DNA of 60,657 nucleotides from an uncultured Acidobacteriia bacterium (GTDB taxonomy: Bacteria > Acidobacteriota > Terriglobia > Bryobacterales > Bryobacteraceae). Every line of letters begins with the position of its first letter. The stretch's first letter is position 1. Where the stretch lies: assembly GCA_903909435.1 (NCBI GenBank), contig CAIVVT010000210.1, forward strand, positions 1-60,657, in the 5' to 3' direction. The notes beneath the pieces are model-generated. The model made no database searches. It had not been told where the DNA came from and saw only the letters and a program-made list of their open reading frames with translations. Shown in pieces: positions 31,436-40,325 of this stretch. The position numbers and the translations under genes were made by a program.

Positions 31436-32653
31436 TCAGGATTGGGCCGCCGCGAACATGCGCTCGACGAATGGGCCAATCCGGGTCAGTGCCGCCTCGA
31501 GAATCCCGGTGTCCACCGCGTAACAGAGGCGGATGGAACCTTCGCCGCCCGCGCCGAACGCTACCCCGGGGGCCAGCCCGACGCGCGTCTCCACCAATAG
31601 CCGCTCGCAGAAGGCAAAGCTGTCCGCGACTCCGTCGATGCGGGGGAACACGTAGAATGCGCCATCGGGCGAAGGCAGCGTCACGCCCGGCATTGCGCGG
31701 AAAGCGCCTACGCAGAAATCGCGGTTGGCTTTGTAGAGCGCCAGCATCTCGCGCAAGGACGGCTCACCCTCGGCGAGGGCGATCTCGGCCGCCTTCTGCA
31801 CGAAACCGGGCGCGCAGGAGATGATGAACTCGTTCAATTGCGTGGCGCGCTCCGCCAGGTCGGCTCGCGCGACCAGCCAGCCGACGCGCCAGCCGGTCAT
31901 GCAATAACTCTTTGAAAAAGACTGCGCGACCATCACCGCGTCATCGCGCGTGGCGAGTTTAAGAATCGACGGGGCTGGAGTGCCTGCCGGCTGCGAATCC
32001 GGATACCAAAGCCGTTCGTAGACCTCGTCGGCCAGCAACCACAGAGCGTGCCGGCGCGCGAATTCAAGCAGACGCCGCTGCTCCTCAAGCGTCGCCACCC
32101 AACCTATCGGGTTCGACGGTGAAGTGTAGATCAGCAGACGCGTGCGGGGGCTCACCGCCGCTTCCAGCGCGTCGAAATCGACCGCATAGCGGCCCGCTTG
32201 CAGAGCCAGTGGAACCTCGCGCGGCGTGGCGTTGCACAGGCTCACGTTGGAGGACTGATTCGGCCAGGCCGGAGTCAATACGATAGCCTCGTCGCCCGGA
32301 TCGAGCACGCAGCGAATGGCCACGTTCAAGGCCTGCACCCCGGAATTGGTGACCACGATTTCGTGCGCCGGATCGAGCGCCACGCCCTGCAAACGCTCGT
32401 AGTGCGCGGCCAGGGCGCGCCTCAACGACGGCAGCCCGGCGTTCTCCGTGTACAGAGTGTAGCCGTCCAGCATGGCCCGGTGGGCGGCTTCCTTGAGGAA
32501 CGCCGGTGTAGGCAGATTGGATTCGCCGAAGAACAGCCGCAGCACCCGCTCGGACGGAGTGCGCGCCGCAGCGTCCATGCGCATGGCTATCTCGGCCAGT
32601 TCGCGGATGCGCGAGTGCGGCACCGCCCGTGCGGTTGGAGCGACTTCGGGCAT
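31436..32653 (-). CDS. Class I/II pyridoxal-phosphate aminotransferase (aspartate aminotransferase-like)
   Basis: 405 residues, fold type I. PLP contacts are N181 (SPSNPIGW), D209 (LLADEVYERLW), K248 (SFSKSYCMTGWRVGW) and a C-terminal Arg (IRLCYA). It belongs to the AAT_I group that includes AspC and related transaminases, and specificity cannot be read. Its ATG overlaps the purF stop by one base (TAATG), so it is translated with the purine genes. Supply of aspartate for purine synthesis would fit but is only inferred from position. Confidence 0.9.
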   Translation of the reverse strand: MPEVAPTARAVPHSRIRELAEIAMRMDAAARTPSERVLRLFFGESNLPTPAFLKEAAHRAMLDGYTLYTENAGLPSLRRALAAHYERLQGVALDPAHEIVVTNSGVQALNVAIRCVLDPGDEAIVLTPAWPNQSSNVSLCNATPREVPLALQAGRYAVDFDALEAAVSPRTRLLIYTSPSNPIGWVATLEEQRRLLEFARRHALWLLADEVYERLWYPDSQPAGTPAPSILKLATRDDAVMVAQSFSKSYCMTGWRVGWLVARADLAERATQLNEFIISCAPGFVQKAAEIALAEGEPSLREMLALYKANRDFCVGAFRAMPGVTLPSPDGAFYVFPRIDGVADSFAFCERLLVETRVGLAPGVAFGAGGEGSIRLCYAVDTGILEAALTRIGPFVERMFAAAQS

Positions 32654-34089
32654 TAGCAGCGATTGGGGCGCGAAGTCATCAACTCTTCGATGTTGACCAG
32701 TTCAGTCGGGTACTTGCCCGTATAACAGGCGTAGCAGAAATGACTCTCGGCGTTGGTGTCGCGCACGGCCATGCTCAGCTTGTCGAGCGAGAGATAGGCC
32801 AGCGTGTCGCAATCGATGAACTGCCGGATCTCGTCCACGGTCTGATTGGCGGCGATCAACTCGCGCTTGGTCGGCGTGTCCACACCGTAGAAACACGGCG
32901 AGATCGTCGGTGGGCAGGAGATGCGCAGGTGCACCTCGCGCGCGCCGGCGTTGCGCACCATGCGCACGATCTTTTGAGATGTGGTCCCGCGCACCAGCGA
33001 GTCGTCCACCAGGATCACGCTCTTGCCCGCGAGGATCTCGCGCACAGGGTTCAGCTTGAGGCGGACGCCGAAGTCGCGGATGGCTTGCGACGGCTCGATG
33101 AAGGTGCGGCCGACGTAGTGGTTGCGGATCAGGCCGTGCGCGAAGGGGATGCCCGAGGCGTGCGAATAGCCCAGCGCGGCGGCCACGCCGGAATCGGGGA
33201 TGGGCACGATCACGTCCGCCTGGATGGGCAGTTCCTCGGACAGCAGGCGTCCCATCAACTCGCGCGATTGCTGCACGGGCACGCCGAAGACAATCGAGTC
33301 CGGGCGTGAGAAATAAACGTGCTCGAAGACACACTGCGCCGGCCGGTCGGGCAGCGTGTAAAACTCCCGGGTCAGCCCGTTGGGACCGGCGATGACCATC
33401 TCGCCCGGCTCGACGTCGCCGATGTAATGAGCGTCGATCAGATCGAACGCGCAGGTCTCGGAAGCGAAGACGTACACGGGACCCTTGGCCGTGTTCATGC
33501 GCCCGATAGCCAGCGGCCGGAAGCCGTGTGGATCGCGGGCGACGATGATGCTGTCGCCGGCGACGACCACCAGCGAGAAGGCGCCGTCGAGCAGCATCAG
33601 AGCTTCCCGCAAAGCCTCGGCCAGGGTTCTCTGATTGCTATGGGCGACCAGGTGCAGGATCACTTCGGAATCGCTGGAGGCCTGGAAAATCGCACCGTGG
33701 TCTTCCAGTTCGCTGCGCAACTCCGCGGCATTCGTGATGTTGCCGTTGTGCGCCACCGCGATGCGACCCTTGTTGCACGACACCGAAAAGGGCTGGGCGT
33801 TCAACACGGAACTGTCGCCCGCAGTCGAGTAGCGGGTGTGCCCGATGGCCATGTAGCCGGGCAGCCCGTTGAGCACCGACGCCGTGAAGATGTCGGCGAC
33901 GTGCCCCATCGACTTGAAGGTGTAAATCAGCTTGCCGTCCGACGACGCGATGCCCGCGCTTTCCTGGCCGCGGTGCTGCAAGGCGTGCAGCCCGAGGTGT
34001 GCGAGGTTCGCCGCTTCGGAGTGGCCGTAAACGGCGAAGACGCCGCACTCTTCGTGCAGCTTGTCGAACGGTAGTTCTTCGTCAGGCAT
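32653..34089 (-). CDS. purF: Amidophosphoribosyltransferase
   Basis: 478 residues. It makes phosphoribosylamine from PRPP and glutamine, the first step of purine synthesis. C15 ([11 protein letters not shown]) is the Ntn nucleophile exposed after removal of a 14-residue propeptide. The PRPP loop is [14 protein letters not shown]. The C-terminal [10 protein letters not shown] fits the [4Fe-4S]-containing Bacillus-type enzyme. The start overlaps the purL stop by 8 nt. Confidence 0.97.
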   Translation of the reverse strand: MPDEELPFDKLHEECGVFAVYGHSEAANLAHLGLHALQHRGQESAGIASSDGKLIYTFKSMGHVADIFTASVLNGLPGYMAIGHTRYSTAGDSSVLNAQPFSVSCNKGRIAVAHNGNITNAAELRSELEDHGAIFQASSDSEVILHLVAHSNQRTLAEALREALMLLDGAFSLVVVAGDSIIVARDPHGFRPLAIGRMNTAKGPVYVFASETCAFDLIDAHYIGDVEPGEMVIAGPNGLTREFYTLPDRPAQCVFEHVYFSRPDSIVFGVPVQQSRELMGRLLSEELPIQADVIVPIPDSGVAAALGYSHASGIPFAHGLIRNHYVGRTFIEPSQAIRDFGVRLKLNPVREILAGKSVILVDDSLVRGTTSQKIVRMVRNAGAREVHLRISCPPTISPCFYGVDTPTKRELIAANQTVDEIRQFIDCDTLAYLSLDKLSMAVRDTNAESHFCYACYTGKYPTELVNIEELMTSRPNRC

Positions 34090-36307
34090 GGGTTTCTGTG
34101 TGTAAGGCGCTCTCCAGGGCTGTCGACCAGATCTGGCGGACTTCGCTCACGCTGACTTGGATCAGCGTCTCACCACGATTTGCAATGGTCAGACGGGCCG
34201 AGCCCGTCTGACCGATCACCGGCGCCGGCACACCGGCCGCCGCACAAATTGCCGTCACATGCGGGAGATTCACCGTCGAAACGACCACCCGCGACGGTCC
34301 TTCATGGAACAACAGCAACTCGGGCGGGAGATCGCTATCCAGCTCGATGGCGGCTCCAATGCCGTTCTGGAACGTGCCTTCGGCCAGTGCCCAGGCCAAG
34401 CCGCCCTGGCTCACATCATGCGCGGTCTCGGCCAATCCTGCGTTCACGATCTGGCGAACAGCGTCCTGGACCCGCTTCTCGAAAGCAAGGTCGATTTGCG
34501 GAGGCAAGCCCCACATCTGGTGCAGCACCTGTTTGGCATACTGCGTGCCGCCCATGCGAACTTCGTCGGCTGTGCCCACTCCGCCGATGAGGACAAGATC
34601 CCGCCCGGCGGCGCGATAGGCGATGCCCGGCGGCAGCCCGGTGGCCACCGTGCCGACAACGCCCAGCACCGGCGACGGGAAGATGGGGTCGCCCAGCGTC
34701 TCGTTGTAGAGGCTGACGTTGCCGCCCGTAATCGGAGCGTCGAAGAACTCGCAGGCCTCGGCGATACCCTCAATGGCCTCAACCAGTTGAGCCATGATCT
34801 CGGGGCGTTCCGGGTTGCCGAAATTCAGGTTGTTGGTCGTACCGATCGGGGTTGCGCCCACGCAGGCCAGGTTGCGGCAGCATTCGGCCACCAGCAGCTT
34901 CGCGCCCAGGCGCGGATCGAGGTAGCACTGCCGGCCATTGCCGTCGAGCGACATCGCGATGGAGGTGCCGGTCTCCTTGATGCGAACAATCGCCGCGTCC
35001 AAACCCGGTCCGGCGATCGTGTTCGTGCGTACTGTGTAATCGTACTGCTGCCAGATCCAACTCTTGTCGCACAGGTCGCCGGAGGCGGCCAGCGTCAGCA
35101 GATCGTCCCGCAAACCCTTCGACTGGAAGGCCGGCGCTTCCATCGGAACGGTGCGGAGCGGCGTGGTGTACGGCCGGTTGTACAGCGGTGCTTCGTCGGC
35201 CAATTCGCGGCTGGGAATCTCGGCGACGATCACGCCGTGGTTGCGCACCCGCATCTTGCCGTCGTCGTTCACGCGTCCGACGATCACGGCGTCCAGTCCC
35301 CACTTGGAGAAGACGTCCAGCACTTCTTTCTCGCGGCCCGCATGGGCCACCAGCAGCATGCGCTCCTGGGACTCCGAGAGCATGATCTCGTAGGGCGTCA
35401 TGCCGGTTTCGCGCTGCGGAACAAGCGCCAGGTCGATCTCGATGCCCGTGCCGCCGCGGCTGCCCATCTCGCAGGTGGAGCAGGTCAGGCCGGCCGCGCC
35501 CATGTCCTGAATGCCGGAGACCGCGCCCGTGGCCATGGCCTCGATGCAGGCCTCCATCAGCAACTTCTCCATGAAGGGGTCGCCGACTTGCACGTTGGGA
35601 CGCTTCTGCTTGGATTCTTCGGTGAACTCGGCCGATGCCATCGACGCGCCGTGAATGCCGTCGCGCCCGGTCTTGGCGCCCACGTAAATGACCGGATTGC
35701 CGGTACCCGTCGCCTGCCCGTAGAAGATCTGATCGCGCTTGAAGATGCCTAGCGCGAACACGTTCACCAGCGGATTGCCGTTGTAGCTCGGCTCGAAAAC
35801 GCACTCGCCGCCAACGGTCGGCACGCCGAAGCAGTTGCCGTAGTGCGCGATGCCTTCCACCACGCCTGAGACGATGCGCTGGTTGCGCGCGCCGTTTTGC
35901 GGATCGTCGAGCGGCCCGAAGCGCAGGGCGTCCATCACTGCGATCGGCCGCGCGCCCATGGTGAAGATATCGCGCAGGATGCCGCCGACGCCCGTGGCCG
36001 CGCCCTGGAAGGGCTCGATGAAACTGGGGTGGTTGTGCGACTCGATCTTGAAGGCGATGCACCAGTCGTCGCCGATGTCCAGAATGCCCGCGTTTTCGCC
36101 GGGCCCGCAGACCACGCGAGGGCCCTTAGTGGGGAGCTTTTTGAGGTGCAGGCGCGAGCTTTTATAGCTGCAATGCTCGCTCCACATCACGCTGAAGATG
36201 CCTAATTCGGTCAGATTGGGTTCGCGGCCGAGGATGCCGACAATTCGCTCGTACTCGTCCGGCGTCAACTGGTGCGCCTGGACGACTTCCGGTGTGACTT
36301 CGCTCAT
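34082..36307 (-). CDS. purL: Phosphoribosylformylglycinamidine synthase subunit II, short form
   Basis: 741 residues from ATG 36307, matching the small PurL of Gram-positives and many other phyla (about 740) rather than the 1300-residue enterobacterial enzyme. Marks are [15 protein letters not shown] near residue 35, [23 protein letters not shown] near 81, and [17 protein letters not shown]. It works with PurQ (glutaminase) and normally PurS. The frame stays open upstream to 36703, but that stretch is antisense-like reading through purQ and is excluded. It stands 5 nt after the purQ stop. Confidence 0.97.
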   Translation of the reverse strand: MSEVTPEVVQAHQLTPDEYERIVGILGREPNLTELGIFSVMWSEHCSYKSSRLHLKKLPTKGPRVVCGPGENAGILDIGDDWCIAFKIESHNHPSFIEPFQGAATGVGGILRDIFTMGARPIAVMDALRFGPLDDPQNGARNQRIVSGVVEGIAHYGNCFGVPTVGGECVFEPSYNGNPLVNVFALGIFKRDQIFYGQATGTGNPVIYVGAKTGRDGIHGASMASAEFTEESKQKRPNVQVGDPFMEKLLMEACIEAMATGAVSGIQDMGAAGLTCSTCEMGSRGGTGIEIDLALVPQRETGMTPYEIMLSESQERMLLVAHAGREKEVLDVFSKWGLDAVIVGRVNDDGKMRVRNHGVIVAEIPSRELADEAPLYNRPYTTPLRTVPMEAPAFQSKGLRDDLLTLAASGDLCDKSWIWQQYDYTVRTNTIAGPGLDAAIVRIKETGTSIAMSLDGNGRQCYLDPRLGAKLLVAECCRNLACVGATPIGTTNNLNFGNPERPEIMAQLVEAIEGIAEACEFFDAPITGGNVSLYNETLGDPIFPSPVLGVVGTVATGLPPGIAYRAAGRDLVLIGGVGTADEVRMGGTQYAKQVLHQMWGLPPQIDLAFEKRVQDAVRQIVNAGLAETAHDVSQGGLAWALAEGTFQNGIGAAIELDSDLPPELLLFHEGPSRVVVSTVNLPHVTAICAAAGVPAPVIGQTGSARLTIANRGETLIQVSVSEVRQIWSTALESALHTETHA

Positions 36308-36312
36308 TTTTG

Positions 36313-36984
36313 TTACTTCGCTGCGGAACAGGCGGAAACAAGGGACCGGAAGACCGCCAGGCCGTCGGTGGATCCTACCAGCGGTTCGGTTGCGCGCTCC
36401 GGGTGGGGCATCATGCCCAGGACGTTGCGGCCCGCGCTCAGCACGCCCGCGATGTCGCGCATGGAGCCGTTCGGGTTCTCCACGTAGCGGAAGGCAATCC
36501 GGTCGTCCGCTTCCAATTCGTCGAGTGTCCGTTCGTCGGCGGTGTAGCAGCCTTCGCCGTGGGCGATGGGCATGCGCATCTTGGCGCCCGCCGGGATTTC
36601 GTTCGTAAAGGGGGAATTGCGGGTGGCGGCCGTGAGCAGCACGTCTTTGCAGATGAAGCGGAGGCCGCGATTGCGCACTAGTACGCCGGGCAGCAGCCCG
36701 CATTCGGTCAGGATCTGGAACCCGTTACAGATTCCGAAAACCAGACCGCCGTCCGCGGCAAAGCGCTTTACGGCAGCCATGATGGGAGAGAACTTGGCGA
36801 TAGCGCCGCAGCGCAGATAATCGCCATAGGAAAAGCCGCCTGGCAAAATCACGCAATCCGACCCCTTCAGGTCCGTGTCATGGTGCCAGAGGTATTGAGC
36901 CTCATGCCCCAAGTTGCGCGAAGTCGCATACCACGCGTCGTGGTCGCAGTTACTCCCAGGGAAGACGACGACGACGAATCTCAT
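36313..36984 (-). CDS. purQ: Phosphoribosylformylglycinamidine synthase subunit I (glutaminase)
   Basis: 223 residues, class I glutamine amidotransferase. C86 is the nucleophile in [11 protein letters not shown]. The typical opening [16 protein letters not shown] and [17 protein letters not shown] are present. I start at ATG 36984, which has GAGG about 9 nt upstream; a frame start at 36999 would add five residues. It is the first of purQ-purL-purF plus aminotransferase on the minus strand. No purS lies beside it. Confidence 0.96.
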   Translation of the reverse strand: MRFVVVVFPGSNCDHDAWYATSRNLGHEAQYLWHHDTDLKGSDCVILPGGFSYGDYLRCGAIAKFSPIMAAVKRFAADGGLVFGICNGFQILTECGLLPGVLVRNRGLRFICKDVLLTAATRNSPFTNEIPAGAKMRMPIAHGEGCYTADERTLDELEADDRIAFRYVENPNGSMRDIAGVLSAGRNVLGMMPHPERATEPLVGSTDGLAVFRSLVSACSAAK

Positions 36985-37023
36985 CGCAGGAGACCTCAAT
37001 TTTACCAGATGATTACAAAACGT

Positions 37024-37052
37024 AATGCCGCAAACCCGGGGCTTGCGGCATT
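37024..37052 (-). terminator. Stem-loop between the 82-residue protein gene and purQ
   Basis: AATGCCGCAA and TTGCGGCATT form a perfect 10-bp stem. On the minus strand it starts 26 nt after the stop at 37079 and is followed by ACGTTTTGTAA. It is either the terminator of the upstream gene or, since only 39 nt separate it from the purQ ATG, a leader attenuator for the purine operon. Confidence 0.6.
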
Positions 37053-37078
37053 GGTGAACTAATTTATCTGAGGAAAAC

Positions 37079-37327
37079 TCACGCTACTTCGACGGTCGCC
37101 GCTACGGCCACGGCTTTGGGTTTCTTGACCGCACGCTTCTTGGTTTCCGGCGGTTGACGGTCAATTTTCCGGATCGACGGAAGGGCGATTTCCAGGACGA
37201 ACTTGCGTTCGCCGGATTCGTCAAATTTGATTGTGATGTGCTGGTCGGTGCAGATAAGCACCGAGCCAGGACCGAACTTAGGATGTTCGACCTGGGCCCC
37301 AGCGGCAAAAGGCGGTTTGCTTGCCAT
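37079..37327 (-). CDS. Small basic-tailed protein resembling the C-terminal Tudor-like domain of UvrD/PcrA
   Basis: 82 residues. Residues 8-52 (GAQVEHPKFGPGSVLICTD, then ITIKFDESGERKFVLE) recall the small beta-barrel at the end of UvrD/PcrA helicases, which in PcrA contacts RNA polymerase. The tail (residues 57-75) is rich in Lys and Arg. It is not PurS despite its size and place upstream of purQ. It is divergent from the Rsm22-like gene. Function unknown. Confidence 0.65.
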   Translation of the reverse strand: MASKPPFAAGAQVEHPKFGPGSVLICTDQHITIKFDESGERKFVLEIALPSIRKIDRQPPETKKRAVKKPKAVAVAATVEVA

Positions 37328-37401
37328 AAGGATGTGGGGAAAGCCTCGACATTAGTAGAATACCAGAATGGACATATTCCTGTCGAATCGACCCAATCCG
37401 G

Positions 37402-38361
37402 ATGCGTAGCGCTTTGATTCCACAGGCTTTGCGAGAGGCCTTGGAGCGCGAAGCGGCCAGCCTGCCAACGACTGAACTGACTGCGGCGGCACGGCGGCTT
37501 TCGGATGCGTATCGTCTGGAACAGCCCGTCAGGCTGCACCGTCGTACCGATCTCGCCGCGTACGCCTTGACGCGCATGCCGGCCACTTTCGCCGCACTTT
37601 CGACCGCTTTCGCCGAACTGCCCGCCGCCCCGGCGAGTATGATCGACTTCGGCGCGGGTCCTGGAACATCGTTGTGGGCGGCCCGGGAGTGTTTCGCGGA
37701 CCTGCCGGCGGCAACACTGGTCGAGCAGAACACGAACTGGGCCGGGTTCGCCGCGGAGTTGGGGCTTCCCCCAGCGACTTGGCGGCACGCCGACCTGCGG
37801 CGCCTGGATCGCGCCCCGGAAGTCCACGACCTCGCCGTGCTCTCTTACGTCCTCAACGAACTCTCGAAGCTCGATGCCACAAGGATTCTGCGTCAGGCCT
37901 GGGACGCGGCCGGGAGCGCATTGGTCCTGCTGGAGCCAGGCACGCCGGCGGGCTTCGCGCGGGTGCTCGAAGCCCGGCGTCAGTTGATCGAGTGGGGCGC
38001 CTTCATCGCCGCCCCGTGCCCCCATTCCGGCGAATGCCCGCTGCAGCGGCCCGACTGGTGCCACTTCGCCGTCCGCGTGGACAGGACTCGCGCTCATCGC
38101 CTGGCCAAGGGTGGCGAATTGGGCTACGAGGACGAGAAGTTCAGCTACGTGGTCGCGACCCGCTCGGCGCCCTCCGGCGCTCTCTCGCGAGTGCTGCGGC
38201 ATCCGCTACACTCCACGGGCAAGGCCGAGCTGAAGCTGTGCACGCCGGTGGGGCTCGAAACAGTGCTGGTGCGCAAGAAGCAGCCGGACTGGACGCAAGC
38301 CAGGAAAGCGTCCTGGGGCGACCGATGGCTGCCCAGGGCTGAGGCCGGTCCTGGCGAGTGA
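37402..38361 (+). CDS. Rsm22/METTL17-type small-subunit rRNA methyltransferase-like protein
   Basis: 319 residues. The N-terminal helical part (IPQALREALEREAASLPTTEL) and the SAM loop DFGAGPGTS near 82-90 match the Rsm22 family, which acts in small ribosomal subunit assembly and is best known from mitochondria. Four cysteines C206, C212, C220 and C280 are spaced 6, 8 and 60 residues apart, close to the Fe-S ligand spacing I recall for METTL17, with the CHF triplet at C220. C-terminal basic strands end the protein. It is a single gene that precedes lolA by 50 nt. Confidence 0.82.
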   Translation: MRSALIPQALREALEREAASLPTTELTAAARRLSDAYRLEQPVRLHRRTDLAAYALTRMPATFAALSTAFAELPAAPASMIDFGAGPGTSLWAARECFADLPAATLVEQNTNWAGFAAELGLPPATWRHADLRRLDRAPEVHDLAVLSYVLNELSKLDATRILRQAWDAAGSALVLLEPGTPAGFARVLEARRQLIEWGAFIAAPCPHSGECPLQRPDWCHFAVRVDRTRAHRLAKGGELGYEDEKFSYVVATRSAPSGALSRVLRHPLHSTGKAELKLCTPVGLETVLVRKKQPDWTQARKASWGDRWLPRAEAGPGE

Positions 38362-38411
38362 ATTGAACGCCCACCCAGTACTAGCGGCCCCATCTAGGCC
38401 GAATCTAATTC

Positions 38412-39113
38412 GTGCTGCACGCCATCAAGGGAAGATACGTCATTTGTATTGTGAGGATGGGGCTGTTTATCACAACGCTACTGGTCTGTGCGAATGCTGT
38501 CTTCGCCGGAGATGCACGCACTCTCGACGAAGCCTGCAAAGGCGTCGAGCGGCGCTACAACGGCGCCAGAAGTCTGTCCGCTCATTTCGACCAGCGCTAC
38601 CGGGCTCCCGGGCGACTGCCGCGAGTTGAGTCGGGCGAACTCGTATTGCGCAAGCCGGCCCGTATGCGTTGGGATTATTCCGCTCCGGCCGGCAAGACCT
38701 TCGTCTCCGACGGGAAGTCGATCTGGTTTTACAGCCCTTCGGCGAAGAGCGTGGAACGTAGCCCGCTGAAGGAGTCGGACGACCTGCGCGCGCCGCTGGC
38801 GTTTCTCCTCGGCAAGCTGGATTTCCATCGCGAATTTGGCGATCTGACGCTACAGCAGAGTGGGACCGACATCGTGATTGCGGCCTTGCCGAAGAGCGGA
38901 CGGCTGCCCTACCGGCGTGTCGATTTCACCATCGCGCCGGACAACCAGATCCGCCGCGTGGTCGTCATTGGCCAGGATGAGTCGGTGATGGACTTCACGT
39001 TTTCCAACGAAAAGCTGAATGCTCCCGTGGCCGAGGCGGCTTTCCGCTTCGCCGCCCCTCCCGGCATCCCGGTGGTGAATGTCGAGTCGATCGGAGAGGG
39101 GGAAGCGCGCTAA
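38412..39113 (+). CDS. lolA: Outer-membrane lipoprotein carrier LolA-like protein
   Basis: 233 residues from GTG 38412. ATG 38457 and GTG 38451 are possible later starts, and all keep the signal peptide that ends at VFAG. The mature part has the LolA half-barrel pattern: VERRYNGARSLSAHFDQRY, GELVLRKPARMRWDYSAP, FVSDGKSIWFYSP and VDFTIAPDNQIRRVVVIGQ. LolA ferries lipoproteins across the periplasm. Its stop overlaps the ATG of the next gene (TAATG), so it is the first gene of the pilus/secretion-type operon, an unusual partner for lolA. Confidence 0.85.
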   Translation: MLHAIKGRYVICIVRMGLFITTLLVCANAVFAGDARTLDEACKGVERRYNGARSLSAHFDQRYRAPGRLPRVESGELVLRKPARMRWDYSAPAGKTFVSDGKSIWFYSPSAKSVERSPLKESDDLRAPLAFLLGKLDFHREFGDLTLQQSGTDIVIAALPKSGRLPYRRVDFTIAPDNQIRRVVVIGQDESVMDFTFSNEKLNAPVAEAAFRFAAPPGIPVVNVESIGEGEAR

Positions 39114-40315
39114 TGGCGTCTTACCGGCTAAAGTACGCGGACCCCCGGGGCGAGGTGCGGCAGCAGGTGCTGGAAGCGCCCAGCGAAGCCGAACTGCGCG
39201 AGCGGCTCACCAACCAGGGCTACCTGGTCTATTCCATCCGCCCGGCAGCGGGCCTGGGCATCTCGTCTGCGCGGCGCAAGGGTAAGGTAGACGTCGAGAA
39301 GTTCCTCATTTTCAACCAGCAGTTCGTCACCCTGTTCCGCGCGGGCCTGCCCATTTTGAAGGCGCTGGACCTGTTGGCCGACCGATTGACCGACAAGAAG
39401 CTCAAGCCCTACATCAGCGGCATCCGCGACGATGTCCGCAAGGGCGCGCTGCTTTCGGAAGCGTTCGAGCGGCAAGGCGTCTTCCCCACCATCTACATCA
39501 CGTCGGTGATGGCGGGAGAGAAAAGCGGTGCACTGGGCGACGTGTTGGAGCGGTTCGTCTCCTACCAGAAGCTGGCGCTGGCGATTCGCAAGAAGCTGAT
39601 CGTGTCGATGATCTACCCGGCCATTCTGTTCACCCTGGTGATCATGCTGGTCATTTTTCTGATCACCTTCGTGGTGCCTCGCTTCGCGACTCTATATCAG
39701 AACGGCTCGACGCAATTGCCGCTACCAACGCGCGTTCTGATGGCAGTTGGCGCCGCGGCGTCCGAGTACATCGGAGGCGCGGCCGTGGTTGTCCTGGGCC
39801 TGGTCATCGGAGGACGGTTCTTTTTGAGAACCACCCGGGGCCGCCGCTGGATGGACCGGCTCAAGTTGAACACGCCCATCGTCAACGAGATCTGGATCAA
39901 GTACCAGGTGGCCCAGCTATCGCGGCTGATGTCCACGCTGCTGGCCGGCGGCATCCCGCTGGTGCAGGGACTGGCGACTGCTTCCGTCGCCTCGGATAGC
40001 CCGCTGATCCGAGAGGCGCTGCAAAACGTGGAGAAGATGGTCCGCGAGGGGAAACCGCTTTCGTCCGCGCTCAGTTCAACCGGCATCTTTCCTCCGCTAT
40101 CCATCGACATGGTCGAGGTCGGCGAGTCCACGGGTGCGCTGCCCCAGATGCTCAACAGCGTCGCCGAGTTCTATGAAGACGACGTCAGCACCCGCTTACA
40201 GGCCACTTTGTCCATGGTTGAGCCAGCCATCATGATCTTCATGGGCATGTTCGTCGCTTTCGTTCTGGTGTCTCTGTACCTGCCGATCTTCTCATTGGCG
40301 GAGAGCTTCAATTAG
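39113..40315 (+). CDS. gspF: Type II secretion/type IV pilus inner-membrane platform protein (GspF/PilC family)
   Basis: 400 residues. A short N-terminal domain (MASYRLKYADPRGEVRQ) is followed by two T2SSF domains: FNQQFVTLFRAGLPILKALDLLA near 65 and VAQLSRLMSTLLAGGIPLVQGLA near 266. Membrane segments lie near 166-190, 220-240 and 370-395. It is the platform on which the GspE-type motor acts. Both GspF and PilC share this plan, and the N-O-P-like genes downstream favour the pilus type. Confidence 0.92.
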   Translation: MASYRLKYADPRGEVRQQVLEAPSEAELRERLTNQGYLVYSIRPAAGLGISSARRKGKVDVEKFLIFNQQFVTLFRAGLPILKALDLLADRLTDKKLKPYISGIRDDVRKGALLSEAFERQGVFPTIYITSVMAGEKSGALGDVLERFVSYQKLALAIRKKLIVSMIYPAILFTLVIMLVIFLITFVVPRFATLYQNGSTQLPLPTRVLMAVGAAASEYIGGAAVVVLGLVIGGRFFLRTTRGRRWMDRLKLNTPIVNEIWIKYQVAQLSRLMSTLLAGGIPLVQGLATASVASDSPLIREALQNVEKMVREGKPLSSALSSTGIFPPLSIDMVEVGESTGALPQMLNSVAEFYEDDVSTRLQATLSMVEPAIMIFMGMFVAFVLVSLYLPIFSLAESFN

Positions 40316-40325
40316 CGAGGGGCAT

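Noticed and set aside
30223..31824. 533-residue plus-strand open frame opposite the DUF362 gene and aminotransferase end
   Set aside because: Antisense shadow that crosses two genes and their intergenic hairpin.
34157..35752. 531-residue plus-strand open frame opposite purL
   Set aside because: Antisense shadow of an unmistakable PurL; no domain resemblance.
36308..36703. Upstream extension of purL
   Set aside because: It overlaps purQ in another frame, and [12 protein letters not shown] at 36307 begins the conserved PurL sequence.
37079..37327. The 82-residue protein as PurS
   Set aside because: The size and place fit, but the sequence has a Pro-Lys-Phe-Gly beta-barrel pattern and a Lys-rich tail, not the PurS fold.
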